Below, piece after piece: positions 10,113-19,011 of a stretch of DNA of 64,000 nt (position 1 is the first letter of the stretch; each line of letters starts with the position of its first letter). The notes below the pieces were generated by a model. The model worked only from the letters and a program-made list of their open reading frames with translations, searched no databases and was not told the DNA's origin. This DNA is from Ancylobacter sonchi (lineage in GTDB: Bacteria; Pseudomonadota; Alphaproteobacteria; Rhizobiales; Xanthobacteraceae). Position numbers and translations under genes: made by a program. The stretch is from positions 62,001-126,000 of the forward strand of contig NZ_JAHBGF010000016.1 in NCBI RefSeq assembly GCF_018390695.1, written 5' to 3'.

Positions 10113-11684
10113 TCACGCGGCCTGCTCGCCCGCCGGCACATCGGCGGCGATGGCGGCGAGGATGCCGGGCACGGTGACGTCCTCGCCGGTGAGGCGGGCG
10201 ACATGGTGGCGGTCGCGCAGCACGATCACCTCGTCGGCATAGGTGACGATCTCCTCCAGTTCGGAGGAGACGACGAGCAATGCCATACCGTCGGCGCACA
10301 GCCGGCGGATCAGCGCGATGATCTCGGCGTGGGCGCCGACATCGATGCCGCGCGTCGGCTCGTCGAGGATCAGCAGGCGCGGCTCGGTGGCGAGCCAGCG
10401 GGCCAGCAGCGCCTTCTGCTGGTTGCCGCCGGACAAGAGCCCGATCGGCCGCTCCGGGTCCGGCGGGCGGATGTCGAGCAGGCGGATGAATCGGGCGGCG
10501 ATCTCGTCCTGCTCGCGGCGCGACAGCGGCTTCAGCGCGCCGCGCTTGGCCTGCAGGGCGAGCACGATGTTCTCGCGCACGGTGAGCTCGGCGACGATGC
10601 CCTCGGTCTTGCGCTCCTCCGGGCAATAGCCGAAGCCGAGATGCAGCGCCTCGGCCGGACTCGCCAGCGCCACCTTGGCGCCGTCGACGGTGGCGGTGCC
10701 GGTGTCGGCGGTCGCGGCACCGAAGACCAGGCGGGTGGTCTCGGTGCGGCCGGAGCCGAGCAGGCCGGCGAGGCCGACCACATGGCCGGGGCGCAGGGCG
10801 AGGTCGAAGGGCGCGACATAGCCGGCCTTGCCATAGCCCTCGAAGGCGGCGAAGGCGGCCTCGCGCTCGCCGGCGGCCTCGCCCGACGCGGCGGCGGGGG
10901 CGCGCTCGGCGGTGGCATGCGCTAGCTCGCGGCCGAGCATCATCTTGACCAGATCGAGCCGGGGCAGCTCGGCGGTGGTGGCGCTGCCGGCGAGCCGGCC
11001 GTTGCGCAGCACGGTGATGCGGTCGCAGATCGCATAGACCTGATCGAGGAAATGCGTGACGAAGACGATGCCGATGCCGCGCGCCTTCAATTTGCGCATC
11101 ACCGCGAACAGGATCTCGACCTCATGGGCGTCGAGGCTGGCGGTCGGCTCGTCGAGGATCAGCACCCGGGCCGACTGGTCCACCGCGCGAGCGATGGCGA
11201 CGATGTGCTGCACGGCGACGGAATAGCTCTCCAGCGGCGCGGCGACGTCGATATGCAGATCGAAGCCGGCCAGCACCGCCGCCGCGCGCCGGCGCATCTC
11301 GCCCTCGCGGACCAGGCCGAAGCGGGTGGGCTGGCGGCCGAGGAACAGGTTCTGCGCCACCGACAGGTTGGGAGCGAGATTGACCTCCTGATAGACGGTG
11401 GCGATGCCCGCCTGCGTCGCCTCCGCCGCCGAGCGCGGGGCGATCAGGGCGCCGTCGAGCCGCAGCGTGCCGGCGTCGCGATGGACGACGCCGGTCATGC
11501 ACTTGATCAGCGTCGACTTGCCGGCGCCGTTCTCGCCGAGCAGCGCATGCACCTCACCCTGACGCAGGGTGAGGCTGACGCCGTCGAGCGCCCTGAAGCC
11601 GGCAAAGGACTTGGAGAAGCCGGCGAGCTCCAGCAGGGGAGCCGGATCGCGGCGATCGTCGGTCGGGGTGTCGCTCGGGGTCAT
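10113..11684 (-). CDS. ytfR: Sugar ABC transporter ATP-binding protein YtfR
   Basis: The 523-residue protein has two fused ABC ATPase domains, as in the sugar importers of the RbsA/MglA type. The N-terminal domain has Walker A GENGAGKSTLIK and Walker B VLILDEPTASLD. The C-terminal domain has a degenerate nucleotide loop (GLLGSGRTETTR), the signature LLSGGNQQKALLARWL and LLILDEPTRGID. It energises import of the furanose sugar bound by YtfQ. The chosen ATG starts MTPSDTPTD with a GAGAG site upstream; the in-frame extension to 11930 is arginine- and serine-rich and looks non-coding. It follows ytfQ after an unusually long 510-base gap that contains a stem-loop. Confidence 0.93.
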   Translation of the reverse strand: MTPSDTPTDDRRDPAPLLELAGFSKSFAGFRALDGVSLTLRQGEVHALLGENGAGKSTLIKCMTGVVHRDAGTLRLDGALIAPRSAAEATQAGIATVYQEVNLAPNLSVAQNLFLGRQPTRFGLVREGEMRRRAAAVLAGFDLHIDVAAPLESYSVAVQHIVAIARAVDQSARVLILDEPTASLDAHEVEILFAVMRKLKARGIGIVFVTHFLDQVYAICDRITVLRNGRLAGSATTAELPRLDLVKMMLGRELAHATAERAPAAASGEAAGEREAAFAAFEGYGKAGYVAPFDLALRPGHVVGLAGLLGSGRTETTRLVFGAATADTGTATVDGAKVALASPAEALHLGFGYCPEERKTEGIVAELTVRENIVLALQAKRGALKPLSRREQDEIAARFIRLLDIRPPDPERPIGLLSGGNQQKALLARWLATEPRLLILDEPTRGIDVGAHAEIIALIRRLCADGMALLVVSSELEEIVTYADEVIVLRDRHHVARLTGEDVTVPGILAAIAADVPAGEQAA

Positions 11685-12194
11685 GGAACGCTCTCGCCGG
11701 CGGCGGGCCTCGGTGGACAGGCTGTGGACGGATCGGTGGACAAGCCGCCGTTCTCCACAGGGAGAAGAGGTGGACGGCGCCGCCGGAGGATCGAGGCGTG
11801 AGCCCTTCCGGCGGGTAGAGAGCGGGCGGAGACGGCGAGCCGTGCGGGACGTACTGGCCCGACGGGCTCGGACGGGTCTCGCAGCGGAGCTTTGCGGAGT
11901 CGCCCCGTCCTCCTCGCCCCGCATGGACACGGCGATTGCCGCGTTCAGTTCCGGCAGGGTCGAAACCGGAAACAGCCGGCTTCGACGGAGAGGTGGCCCG
12001 CGAAGCGGATCGACGAGGGGGACGCACCGGGACGCGTCGAAGACCCCTCGCCCCGCTGCTCTCCCGTCAACGTCGGAGATTTCCGACGTTGACCCGGCTG
12101 GCGGCCTACCCCGACAACTGCCGAGATCGGTGCGGAGAGAGGGAGAGGCACCGCTTTCGCGGAACCTCGCCCGATGGAAGGCCCGCTCAGACGC
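11685..12194. other. 510-base gap between ytfQ and ytfR
   Basis: No gene is supported here. It holds the perfect stem-loop at 12066-12093 and, in the leader of ytfR, four GTGGAC words at 11713, 11724, 11736 and 11770, the first three about one helical turn apart. ORFs through it are arginine- and proline-rich with no family motif. The length is odd for an operon whose other junctions overlap or lie within 82 bases. Confidence 0.6.
12066..12093 (-). terminator. Intercistronic stem-loop after ytfQ
   Basis: GTCAACGTCGGA and its exact complement TCCGACGTTGAC flank a four-base GATT loop, giving a 12-pair stem about 100 bases after the ytfQ stop. No T tract follows, so it looks more like an RNA-stabilising or partially terminating hairpin. 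Such structures are common after binding-protein genes and keep the binding protein in excess over the membrane parts. Confidence 0.6.
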
Positions 12195-13172
12195 TCAGTA
12201 GCCGAGGTCCTTCTTGGAATCGTAGATCGCCTTCGGGTTGTCGGCCTGGGTGTAGAGCTTGGATTCGGTCTGGATCCACTTCGGCGGCACCGTGCCCTTG
12301 TCCTTGTAGGCGACGATGGCGTCGAAGGCCGGGCCGGCCATGTTGGGGGTCAGCTCGACGGTGGCGTTGGCCTCGCCGGCCGCCATCGCCTTGAAGATGT
12401 CCGGCACCGCGTCGATGGAGACGGTGAGCACCTCGGTGCCCGGCTTCAGCCCGGCTTCCTTCATCGCCTGGATGGCGCCGACCATCATGTCGTCATTATG
12501 CGCGTAGACGGCGCAGATGTTCTTGCCGCCGCCCTCGGCCTTGATGAAGCTTTCCATGACTTCCTTGCCCTTGGCGCGGGTGAAGTCGCCGGTCTGCGAA
12601 CGGACGATCTTGACGTTGGAGGCGCCGGCAATGCCGTCCTCGAAGCCCTTCTTGCGGTTGGCGGCGACCGAGGCGCCCACCGTGCCCTGGAGCTCCACCA
12701 CGTTGCAGGGCTTGCCGGCGACGGTCTTCACCAGCCACTGGCCGGCGACCTTGCCCTCATGCACCGAATCCGAGGTGACGGCGGTGAGGTAGAGTTCCTT
12801 GCCGGAGGGATCGATATCGCGGTCGAGCAGCACGACCGGGATCTTGGCCTCCTTGGCCTCCTTCAGCACCGTGTCCCAGCCGGTGGAGACCACGGGGGCG
12901 AGGAAGATGGCGTCGACGCCCTGGGCGATGAAGGAGCGGATCGCCTTGATCTGGTTCTCCTGCTTCTGCTGGGCGTCGGCGATCTTGAAGGTGATGTTGC
13001 GCTTCTTCGCCTCCGCCTTGGAGACGGTGGTCTCCGCCGCGCGCCAGCCCGATTCCGAGCCGATCTGCGAGAAGCCGACGGTGAGGTCGCCCGCGCGGGC
13101 GCCGGTCGCGAACAGGGCGCCGGACAGAGCCGCAGACATGGCAGTAGCGAGCATCAAAGCTTTGAAGGACAT
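12195..13172 (-). CDS. ytfQ: Sugar ABC transporter periplasmic binding protein YtfQ
   Basis: This 325-residue Peripla_BP_4 protein starts with a Sec signal peptide (hydrophobic core to about residue 22, cleavage after ATGARA) and then LTVGFSQIGSESGWRAAET, followed by ADAQQKQENQIKAIRSF. These and VVELQGTVGASVAANRKKGF, SQTGDFTRAKGKEVMESFIK and YAHNDDMMVGAIQAM match E. coli YtfQ almost word for word. YtfQ binds galactofuranose and related furanoses such as arabinofuranose. It is the first gene of the operon, and the promoter region at 13173-13451 carries the palindrome at 13259-13275. Confidence 0.95.
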   Translation of the reverse strand: MSFKALMLATAMSAALSGALFATGARAGDLTVGFSQIGSESGWRAAETTVSKAEAKKRNITFKIADAQQKQENQIKAIRSFIAQGVDAIFLAPVVSTGWDTVLKEAKEAKIPVVLLDRDIDPSGKELYLTAVTSDSVHEGKVAGQWLVKTVAGKPCNVVELQGTVGASVAANRKKGFEDGIAGASNVKIVRSQTGDFTRAKGKEVMESFIKAEGGGKNICAVYAHNDDMMVGAIQAMKEAGLKPGTEVLTVSIDAVPDIFKAMAAGEANATVELTPNMAGPAFDAIVAYKDKGTVPPKWIQTESKLYTQADNPKAIYDSKKDLGY

Positions 13173-13258
13173 GGCGTTTCTCCCGTGAGGTTCAGCTGCG
13201 CGCCACTTCCGGGCGCTTGTGAGCTGGCGTTTTATGGCACGGTTTGGAACGCTTGAAT

Positions 13259-13275
13259 AGTCATACTGTTTGACT
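13259..13275. promoter_or_regulatory. 17-base palindrome upstream of ytfQ, candidate GntR operator
   Basis: AGTCATACTGTTTGACT pairs at seven of eight symmetric positions around a central T. It lies about 87 bases before the ytfQ ATG and is the only strong palindrome I found in the intergenic region. The operon encodes a FadR-type GntR regulator, and such proteins bind short palindromes of this size. The assignment is inference. Confidence 0.5.
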
Positions 13276-13451
13276 TTTCAGCCGCAGTGCAGCGGGCCCT
13301 TCGCGGCCGCGAACGTCATGGCGGAGCTGACGCAACGGCCCGGCCGGCGCGCGGCCGCCAGCGGTCCGCGCTTGCCGGATCGGACGGGGGCGCCGAAGCT
13401 GCGGGGTTCCGGAAATCGGCGGATCACCGCCACCTTTGAGCGAGTGCCGCC

Positions 13452-13901
13452 ATGCTGATCCGCCCCGCGACGCCGGCCGACGAAGCCGCGATTCTCGGCC
13501 TGCTCCGCCAGATCGCCGCCGAGGCCGACGAGCCGGATTACGGCCCGCAGTGCAGCGATGCGCGGCTGCTGGAGGTGATCGACCAGTGCCGGACGCTGGT
13601 GATGGAGCGGGACGGCGCCGTCATCGGCATGAGCGCGGTGCGGGTGCTGGATTTTTCCGAACATCCCGACGCGCCCGGCGCGAAGGCGGCGTTCCTCATG
13701 GCGTTCGGCATCGAGACCTCGCAGCGCCGCCGGGGCCACGGCGCCGCGCTGTTCGCGGCGATGCGCGCCCTACTCGGCGAGGAGGGCGTGGAGGCGCTCA
13801 GCCTCAACGTGTCGGCGGCCAATGAGGCGGCGCAACACTTCTATCGGCGGATGGGGCTGGCGGTGCGCTCCATGCACATGGGCATGAGCCTTGTGCCATG
13901 A
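13452..13901 (+). CDS. GNAT-family N-acetyltransferase
   Basis: The 149-residue single-domain protein shows the GNAT order of motifs: MLIRPATPADEAAILGLL at the N-terminus, the acetyl-CoA loop QRRRGHGAALF (about residue 97) and the motif B end NEAAQHFYRRMGL. The substrate cannot be told. It is monocistronic, divergent from ytfQ and convergent with trpS. A GAG-rich stretch lies before the ATG, and a hairpin follows the stop. Confidence 0.85.
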   Translation: MLIRPATPADEAAILGLLRQIAAEADEPDYGPQCSDARLLEVIDQCRTLVMERDGAVIGMSAVRVLDFSEHPDAPGAKAAFLMAFGIETSQRRRGHGAALFAAMRALLGEEGVEALSLNVSAANEAAQHFYRRMGLAVRSMHMGMSLVP

Positions 13902-13932
13902 GGCTCGTGCCATAAGCCCTGCGGTGGGCCCG

Positions 13933-13956
13933 GCCGCGCCGGAACAGCGGCGCGGC
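13933..13956 (+). terminator. Hairpin after the GNAT gene
   Basis: GCCGCGCC and GGCGCGGC form an eight-pair perfect stem around an eight-base loop, 32 bases after the GNAT stop. There is no T tract. Confidence 0.4.
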
Positions 13957-13996
13957 TGCCGATGTCCGGCGAGCAGACACCCTCAGAGGGAACGGC

Positions 13997-14015
13997 AGGG
14001 GCGGGGACCGCCCCT
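13997..14015 (-). terminator. Hairpin just after trpS
   Basis: AGGGGCGG and CCGCCCCT form an eight-pair stem with a three-base loop, two bases past the trpS stop. No T tract follows on the minus strand; it may act in both directions between the convergent genes. Confidence 0.4.
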
Positions 14016-14017
14016 CG

Positions 14018-15073
14018 TCAGTGCACGAAGCCGACGATGTCCTTCACCTGGCGCATGGTGACGTCGGCGATGGCGCGGGCGCGCTCGGCGCCGTCGCGCA
14101 GCACCGCGTCGATATGGCCGGGATCGGCGACGAGGCGCTTCATCTCGTTACCGATCGGCCCGAGCTTCTCCACCGCCAGCTCGACCAGCGCGCCCTTGAA
14201 GGTGGAGAACTGGCCGCCGCCATAGGTCTCCAGCACGACTTCCTTGCCGGTGCCGGACAGCGCCGCGTAGATGCCGACGAGGTTCTCCGCCTCCGGGCGG
14301 CCCTTGAGGCCGTCGAGCTCGGTGGGCAGCGGCTCCGGATCGGTCTTCGCCTTGCGGATCTTCGAGGCGACGGCGTCGGCGTCGTCGGTGAGGTTGATGC
14401 GCGACAGGTCGGAGGGGTCGGACTTCGACATCTTCTTTGAACCGTCGCGCAGGCTCATCACCCGCGCGGCCGGCCCGCCGATCAGCGGCTCGGTGAGCGG
14501 GAAATAGCCGCCCTCCTCGCCCCGGCCGAGACCGTTGGCGGCGATCGAGTCGGAGAAGTCGTTGTTGAACTTCTGCGCGATGTCGCGGGTGAGCTCGATA
14601 TGCTGCTTCTGGTCCTCGCCGACCGGCACGTGGGTGGCGTGGTAGAGCAGGATGTCGGCGGCCATCAGGTTGGGATAGGCGTAGAGGCCGACCGAGGCGT
14701 TCTCGCGGTCCTTGCCGGCCTTCTCCTTGAACTGGGTCATGCGGTTCAGCCAGCCGAGGCGGGCGACGCAGTTGAACACCCAGGCGAGCTCGGCGTGGCC
14801 GGAGACCTGGCTCTGGTTGAAGACGATGTGCCGGGTCGGGTCGATGCCGGCGGCGAGATAGGCGGCGGTGACTTCGCGGATGTTGCGCGACAGCTCGGCC
14901 GGGCCGCCCCAGACCCGCATGTCCGGGGTGATGGCGTGCATGTCCACCACGCAATAGATGCAGTCGAAGCTGTCCTGCAGTTCGGCGAAGCGCTTGATGG
15001 CGCCGAGATAATTGCCGAGATGCAGGTTGCCGGTCGGCTGCACGCCGGAAAACACGCGCTGCTGGACGTTCAT
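14018..15073 (-). CDS. trpS: Tryptophanyl-tRNA synthetase
   Basis: This 351-residue class Ic synthetase charges tRNA-Trp. The HIGH-type motif appears as [10 protein letters not shown] (residues 15-24) and the KMSKS loop is exact (residues 214-218). The specificity segment DMHAIT is present. The start [15 protein letters not shown] follows a GAGGGT ribosome site and matches bacterial TrpS; longer in-frame ORFs upstream are spurious. It follows murJ on the same strand after 139 bases. Confidence 0.97.
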   Translation of the reverse strand: MNVQQRVFSGVQPTGNLHLGNYLGAIKRFAELQDSFDCIYCVVDMHAITPDMRVWGGPAELSRNIREVTAAYLAAGIDPTRHIVFNQSQVSGHAELAWVFNCVARLGWLNRMTQFKEKAGKDRENASVGLYAYPNLMAADILLYHATHVPVGEDQKQHIELTRDIAQKFNNDFSDSIAANGLGRGEEGGYFPLTEPLIGGPAARVMSLRDGSKKMSKSDPSDLSRINLTDDADAVASKIRKAKTDPEPLPTELDGLKGRPEAENLVGIYAALSGTGKEVVLETYGGGQFSTFKGALVELAVEKLGPIGNEMKRLVADPGHIDAVLRDGAERARAIADVTMRQVKDIVGFVH

Positions 15074-15212
15074 TACACCCTCGAAAAGGCTCGCATCCTC
15101 GAAGAAACGGGATCTCCCGCCGGGTCCGCCGCGGACGCGGCTTTCCGGGGTCCGCGTCATGGCACGCACGGCCTGACGGCGCAAGGGCTGTAAGCCTGAA
15201 GCCCGCGCGAGT

Positions 15213-16802
15213 TCAGCGACGCGGCAGCAGGCCGAGGCCGCCGGCGGCAAGCCCATAGGCGACGACACCGGCCAGCACCACGCCGCCGAGCGCCAGCGTG
15301 CCATGAAGGCCGCCGGCGGCGAGCGGGCCGGCGAGGAGATGCGCGCCGAGCCCGACCGGCAGCGCCATGACGAGCGTCGCCGCGAGACAGGCGGCCAGCC
15401 GCCGCCACTCGCCGCCGTCGAGACGCAGCAAGCTGGCACGGGCGAGCCCGCCCCACAGGCCGATCAGCGCCACCACGCTGGAGACGACGACGCCGAGCGC
15501 CGGCCCGGCCAGACCGAGCGGGCCGGCGGCGGCGAAGCCGACCAGCCCGCCGGCGACCAGCGCGGCGAGGCAGACCCGGGTAACCAGCCGGCCGAGCCCC
15601 TGCGCGAAGGCGGCGGTCGACAGGATGCGCTCCATCGCCTGCAAAGGCAGGCTCGCCGCCAGCATCGCCAGCGCGGTGACGGTGAGCGCGGTCGCCTGCG
15701 CGTCGAAGGCGCCGCGCTGGAACAGCACCCGCACGATTGGCTCGGCCAGCAAAGCGAGGCCCATCGCCGCCGGGGCGGTGAGCGCCAGCGCCGCGACGAG
15801 GGCATGACCTGTCAGATTCTCCGGCCGGCCGCGCACGGCCAGCGCCGGCAGCAGCACCGCCCCGGCGCTCGCCCCGACGAGGCCGAGCGGCAATTCGACG
15901 AGACGGGTGGCGTAGAACAGCGCCGAGACGCCGCCGTCGAGACCGGAGGCGCTGGCATTGGCGACGAGAATGCGCAGCTGCGGCAGCGCGGCGGCGAACA
16001 GCGTCGGCCCGGCGGCCAGCAGCACCGGCAGCGCTGCCTTGAGCGCCGCGCGGTTCGGCATGAGGGCGGCCGGCCGGTAGGGCAGCGCGGCGCCGATCAC
16101 CATGAGCTGTGCGAACGCGCCGGCCAGCGTCGCCAGGGCGAGGAACACCAGCGCGCGGGCGCCGAATCCCTCGTGGCCGCCGGCATGGAGGAGGGCGAAC
16201 AGGCCGATCACCGCCAGCACCGCGAGATTGCCGACGGCGGGTGCGAAGGCCGGCCTCGTCACCCGGCCGGCGGCGTTGACCAGCGCGGCGAGCACGCCGG
16301 CGCAGGCGGCCAGCGGCAGGGCGAACATGGCGATGCGCCCGGCCAGTACCGCGCCGCCGGCGCGGGCGGGATCGTCGAGGAAGCCCGGCGCCAGCAGCGC
16401 CGCCACCTGCGGCATGAACAGCGCCAGCCCGGCCGCCAGCAGGCCCGCCGCGACGGTGAAGGCGAGGATCAGCGCCCCGGCAAAGGCCCCGGACGGCGCG
16501 ACGGGCGTCGTGGAGGAGGGCGGGGCGGTACCGGCGGGAGCGGAGGCTTCAACCTCCGACGCGGCGGGAGCGACGTCGGCCGGAGCAGGGGCGGCGGGCA
16601 GGCGCGGCAGGATGGCGGCGTTGAGCGCCCCCTCCCCCAGCAGCCGGCGGGCCAGCTGGGGAATGGCGAGGCCGGCGACCGAGGCGTCGGCCACCGCGCC
16701 GGTGCCGAACAGCGCCGCCACCGCCGCGTCGCGGGCAAAACCGAGCACGCGCGAGAGCAGCGTCAGCGAGACGACGGTGGAGGCATGCCGCAGCAGGGAC
16801 AT
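15213..16802 (-). CDS. murJ: Lipid II flippase MurJ (MviN)
   Basis: The 529-residue polytopic membrane protein of the MOP superfamily has about 14 hydrophobic segments. The N-terminus [14 protein letters not shown] and the segment [16 protein letters not shown] carry the family's conserved arginines. It moves lipid II across the inner membrane for peptidoglycan synthesis. An oddity is the linker between helices 2 and 3 (residues about 69-105), which is a long Pro/Ala/Ser/Thr-rich stretch rather than the usual short loop. The start MSLLRHAST fits the family; the ORF extending upstream does not. It is divergent from the PfkB kinase gene. Confidence 0.94.
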   Translation of the reverse strand: MSLLRHASTVVSLTLLSRVLGFARDAAVAALFGTGAVADASVAGLAIPQLARRLLGEGALNAAILPRLPAAPAPADVAPAASEVEASAPAGTAPPSSTTPVAPSGAFAGALILAFTVAAGLLAAGLALFMPQVAALLAPGFLDDPARAGGAVLAGRIAMFALPLAACAGVLAALVNAAGRVTRPAFAPAVGNLAVLAVIGLFALLHAGGHEGFGARALVFLALATLAGAFAQLMVIGAALPYRPAALMPNRAALKAALPVLLAAGPTLFAAALPQLRILVANASASGLDGGVSALFYATRLVELPLGLVGASAGAVLLPALAVRGRPENLTGHALVAALALTAPAAMGLALLAEPIVRVLFQRGAFDAQATALTVTALAMLAASLPLQAMERILSTAAFAQGLGRLVTRVCLAALVAGGLVGFAAAGPLGLAGPALGVVVSSVVALIGLWGGLARASLLRLDGGEWRRLAACLAATLVMALPVGLGAHLLAGPLAAGGLHGTLALGGVVLAGVVAYGLAAGGLGLLPRR

Positions 16803-16981
16803 CAAGGCGCCGGCGGTTGGGACCCTGCCAGCAATAGACGCTTGCAAGGCGTGGCGGAAGGGCGCGGCGGAAGGGGACTGCGGCGCGCGCTCGGAGGGGC
16901 CGCGTGCGGCTCGGTCACGTTGCGGGCGGTTCCCCGTTCTGCTACCGGACAATACCCCTTCCCCATGCGAAAGGACCGCAC

Positions 16982-17983
16982 GTGACCGCGCCAACCCTCG
17001 ATGTGATCGGTTTCGGCAACGCCATCGTCGATGTGCTCGCCCGTGCCGAGGACGACTTCCTGATCGCCCATGGCATGCGCAAGGGCGGCATGACGCTGAT
17101 CGACGAGGAACGCGCCGAAACGGTCTATGCCGCCATGGGGCCGGGCATCGAGATTTCCGGCGGCTCGGCGGCCAACACCATGGCCGGCATCGCCGAGCTG
17201 GGCGGGCGCGCCGGCTTCGTCGGCAAGGTGAAGGACGACGCGCTCGGCGCCATCTTCGCCCATGACATCGAGGCAGCCGGCGTCGCCTACCGCACCCCGG
17301 CGGCCCCCGACGGCGCCGCCACCGCCCGCTGCCTGATCCTGGTGACGCCGGACGGCGAGCGCACCATGAACACCTATCTCGGCGCGGCGCAGGACCTCAC
17401 CCCCGACGACGTGGTCGCCGCGACGGTGGCGAGCGCCACCGTGACCTATCTCGAAGGCTATCTCTGGGATCCGCCGCCGGCCAAGCAGGCCTTCCTCAAG
17501 GCCGCCGCCATCGCCCACGATGCCGGGCGGCACGTGGCGCTGACGCTGTCCGACGCCTTCTGCGTCGACCGCTACCGCGCCGAGTTCCTCAAGCTGATGC
17601 GCGAGGGCACGGTCGACCTCGTCTTCGCCAATGAGGGCGAGCTGAAGGCGCTGTACGAGACCGCCGATTTCGACACCGCCCTCGCCCAGCTCTCCACCGA
17701 CGTACGCCGGGCGGTGGTGACCCGCTCCGAGCAGGGCGCGCTGTGGGTGTCCGGCAATGAACGCGTCGCGGTGCCCGCCCACCCGGTCGAGGAGGTGGTC
17801 GACACCACCGGCGCCGGCGACCTGTTCGCCGCCGGCTTCTTGCACGGTTTCTCGCGCGGCTTCGCCCCGGCGGAATCGCTGCGGCTCGGCGCGCTCTGCG
17901 CCGCCGAGGTGATCGGCCATATGGGGGCGCGCGCCGAGCGACGGCTGAAGGAGCTGGCGCAGGAGAACGGGCTGCGCATCTAG
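16982..17983 (+). CDS. PfkB-family carbohydrate/adenosine kinase
   Basis: This 333-residue ribokinase-fold enzyme has the N-terminal VIGFGNAIVDVLA, the substrate-binding GGSAANTMAGIAELGG and the C-terminal signature DTTGAGDLFAAGFLHG with the catalytic Asp. It resembles the alphaproteobacterial proteins annotated as adenosine kinase. The GTG at 16982 is chosen because an AAAGGA ribosome site precedes it and the protein then begins MTAPTLDVIGFGN as in relatives. Nucleoside or sugar specificity is inferred, not shown. Confidence 0.9.
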   Translation: MTAPTLDVIGFGNAIVDVLARAEDDFLIAHGMRKGGMTLIDEERAETVYAAMGPGIEISGGSAANTMAGIAELGGRAGFVGKVKDDALGAIFAHDIEAAGVAYRTPAAPDGAATARCLILVTPDGERTMNTYLGAAQDLTPDDVVAATVASATVTYLEGYLWDPPPAKQAFLKAAAIAHDAGRHVALTLSDAFCVDRYRAEFLKLMREGTVDLVFANEGELKALYETADFDTALAQLSTDVRRAVVTRSEQGALWVSGNERVAVPAHPVEEVVDTTGAGDLFAAGFLHGFSRGFAPAESLRLGALCAAEVIGHMGARAERRLKELAQENGLRI

Positions 17984-18090
17984 ACATTCCGTTACGGAAT
18001 GGACATGGAGCGCCGGACGCAACTTCGTCACGATTGCCGGCGAAGCTCGGGGTGTACCGCGTTGCGGGGTCCGTCGCAGAGGTTCGCCAG

Positions 18091-18915
18091 ATGAGCGTCG
18101 TCCAGCTCCAGACCCCGCCTATCCCTTATGACGCCGCCCGCTTCCGTTCGACGGCGGACTATTACGGCCGCTACCGCCAGCCCTACCCGCCCGAGCTGAT
18201 CGCGGCGGTGGCGGATCGCGTCGGGCTGGAAGCCGGCGACCGGCTGCTCGACCTCGGCTGCGGGCCGGGGCCGCTGGCGATCCTGTTCGCGCGGCTCGGC
18301 TACGACGTCACCGGCATGGATCCCGAGCCCTCCATGCTGGCGGCGGCCAAGGCCGATGCGGCGGCGGCCGGGGTGCGGCTCGAACTGATCCGCGGCTCGT
18401 CCTACGACCTCTCGCCGGCGCTCGGCCGGTTCGGCGCGGCGGTGATGGGCCGCGCCTTCCACTGGATGGACCGGCCGGCGACGCTGCGCGCGCTCGACGC
18501 GCTGATCGAGCCCGGCGGCGCGGTGGTGCTGATGGGCGACCGGCGGCTGCACGCCACCCCGGACTGGCATGCGGTGCTCGACCGGCTGGCCGAGCGGCAC
18601 GTGCCGCAGCGCTATGCCGACCGGCGGGCGCGCCAGCAGCCGGGCTGGGTGCCGCATGAGGCGGTGCTGCTCGCCTCGCCCTTCGCCCATGTCGAGCGGA
18701 TCGGCCGCATCCTGCCCCGCGAGCGCGGCATCGAGGATGTGATCGGCCTCGCCTATTCGCGCTCGCTCACCTCGCCGGCGGCGCTCGGCGACGCCCAGCC
18801 GGCCTTCGAGCGCGAGCTTCGCGACGAACTCGAACGGCTCGCCCCGGACGGGCGCTTCCACGACGTCATCGAGATGAGCGCGGTTCTGGCCTTCCGGAAC
18901 CCGCCGGAGCACTGA
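18091..18915 (+). CDS. Class I SAM-dependent methyltransferase
   Basis: The 274-residue protein has the SAM-binding motif LLDLGCGPGPLAILFARLG (about residue 54), the acidic end of strand 2 in VTGMDPEPSML, and the motif IV region AVMGRAFHWMDRP typical of the Methyltransf_11 group. The substrate is unknown. A TTG-initiated ORF begins 57 bases earlier, but the ATG at 18091 starts where the family does. A hairpin at 18924-18941 follows. Confidence 0.8.
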   Translation: MSVVQLQTPPIPYDAARFRSTADYYGRYRQPYPPELIAAVADRVGLEAGDRLLDLGCGPGPLAILFARLGYDVTGMDPEPSMLAAAKADAAAAGVRLELIRGSSYDLSPALGRFGAAVMGRAFHWMDRPATLRALDALIEPGGAVVLMGDRRLHATPDWHAVLDRLAERHVPQRYADRRARQQPGWVPHEAVLLASPFAHVERIGRILPRERGIEDVIGLAYSRSLTSPAALGDAQPAFERELRDELERLAPDGRFHDVIEMSAVLAFRNPPEH

Positions 18916-18923
18916 CGCGCGTC

Positions 18924-18941
18924 TGCCGGCGGAAGCCGGCA
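18924..18941. terminator. Hairpin between convergent methyltransferase and actR genes
   Basis: TGCCGGC and GCCGGCA form a seven-pair stem with a GGAA loop, eight bases after the methyltransferase stop. It lacks a T tract. Confidence 0.4.
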
Positions 18942-19011
18942 AATGGAGGACGCGATCCGCCGGCGTCTGCCGGCGGGGGCGGGCTCAGCGCGAGCGCCCT
19001 ATCGCGGCGCC

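Noticed and set aside
11685-12194. A small gene in the ytfQ-ytfR gap
   Set aside because: ORFs there are Arg/Pro/Ser-rich without ribosome sites or motifs.
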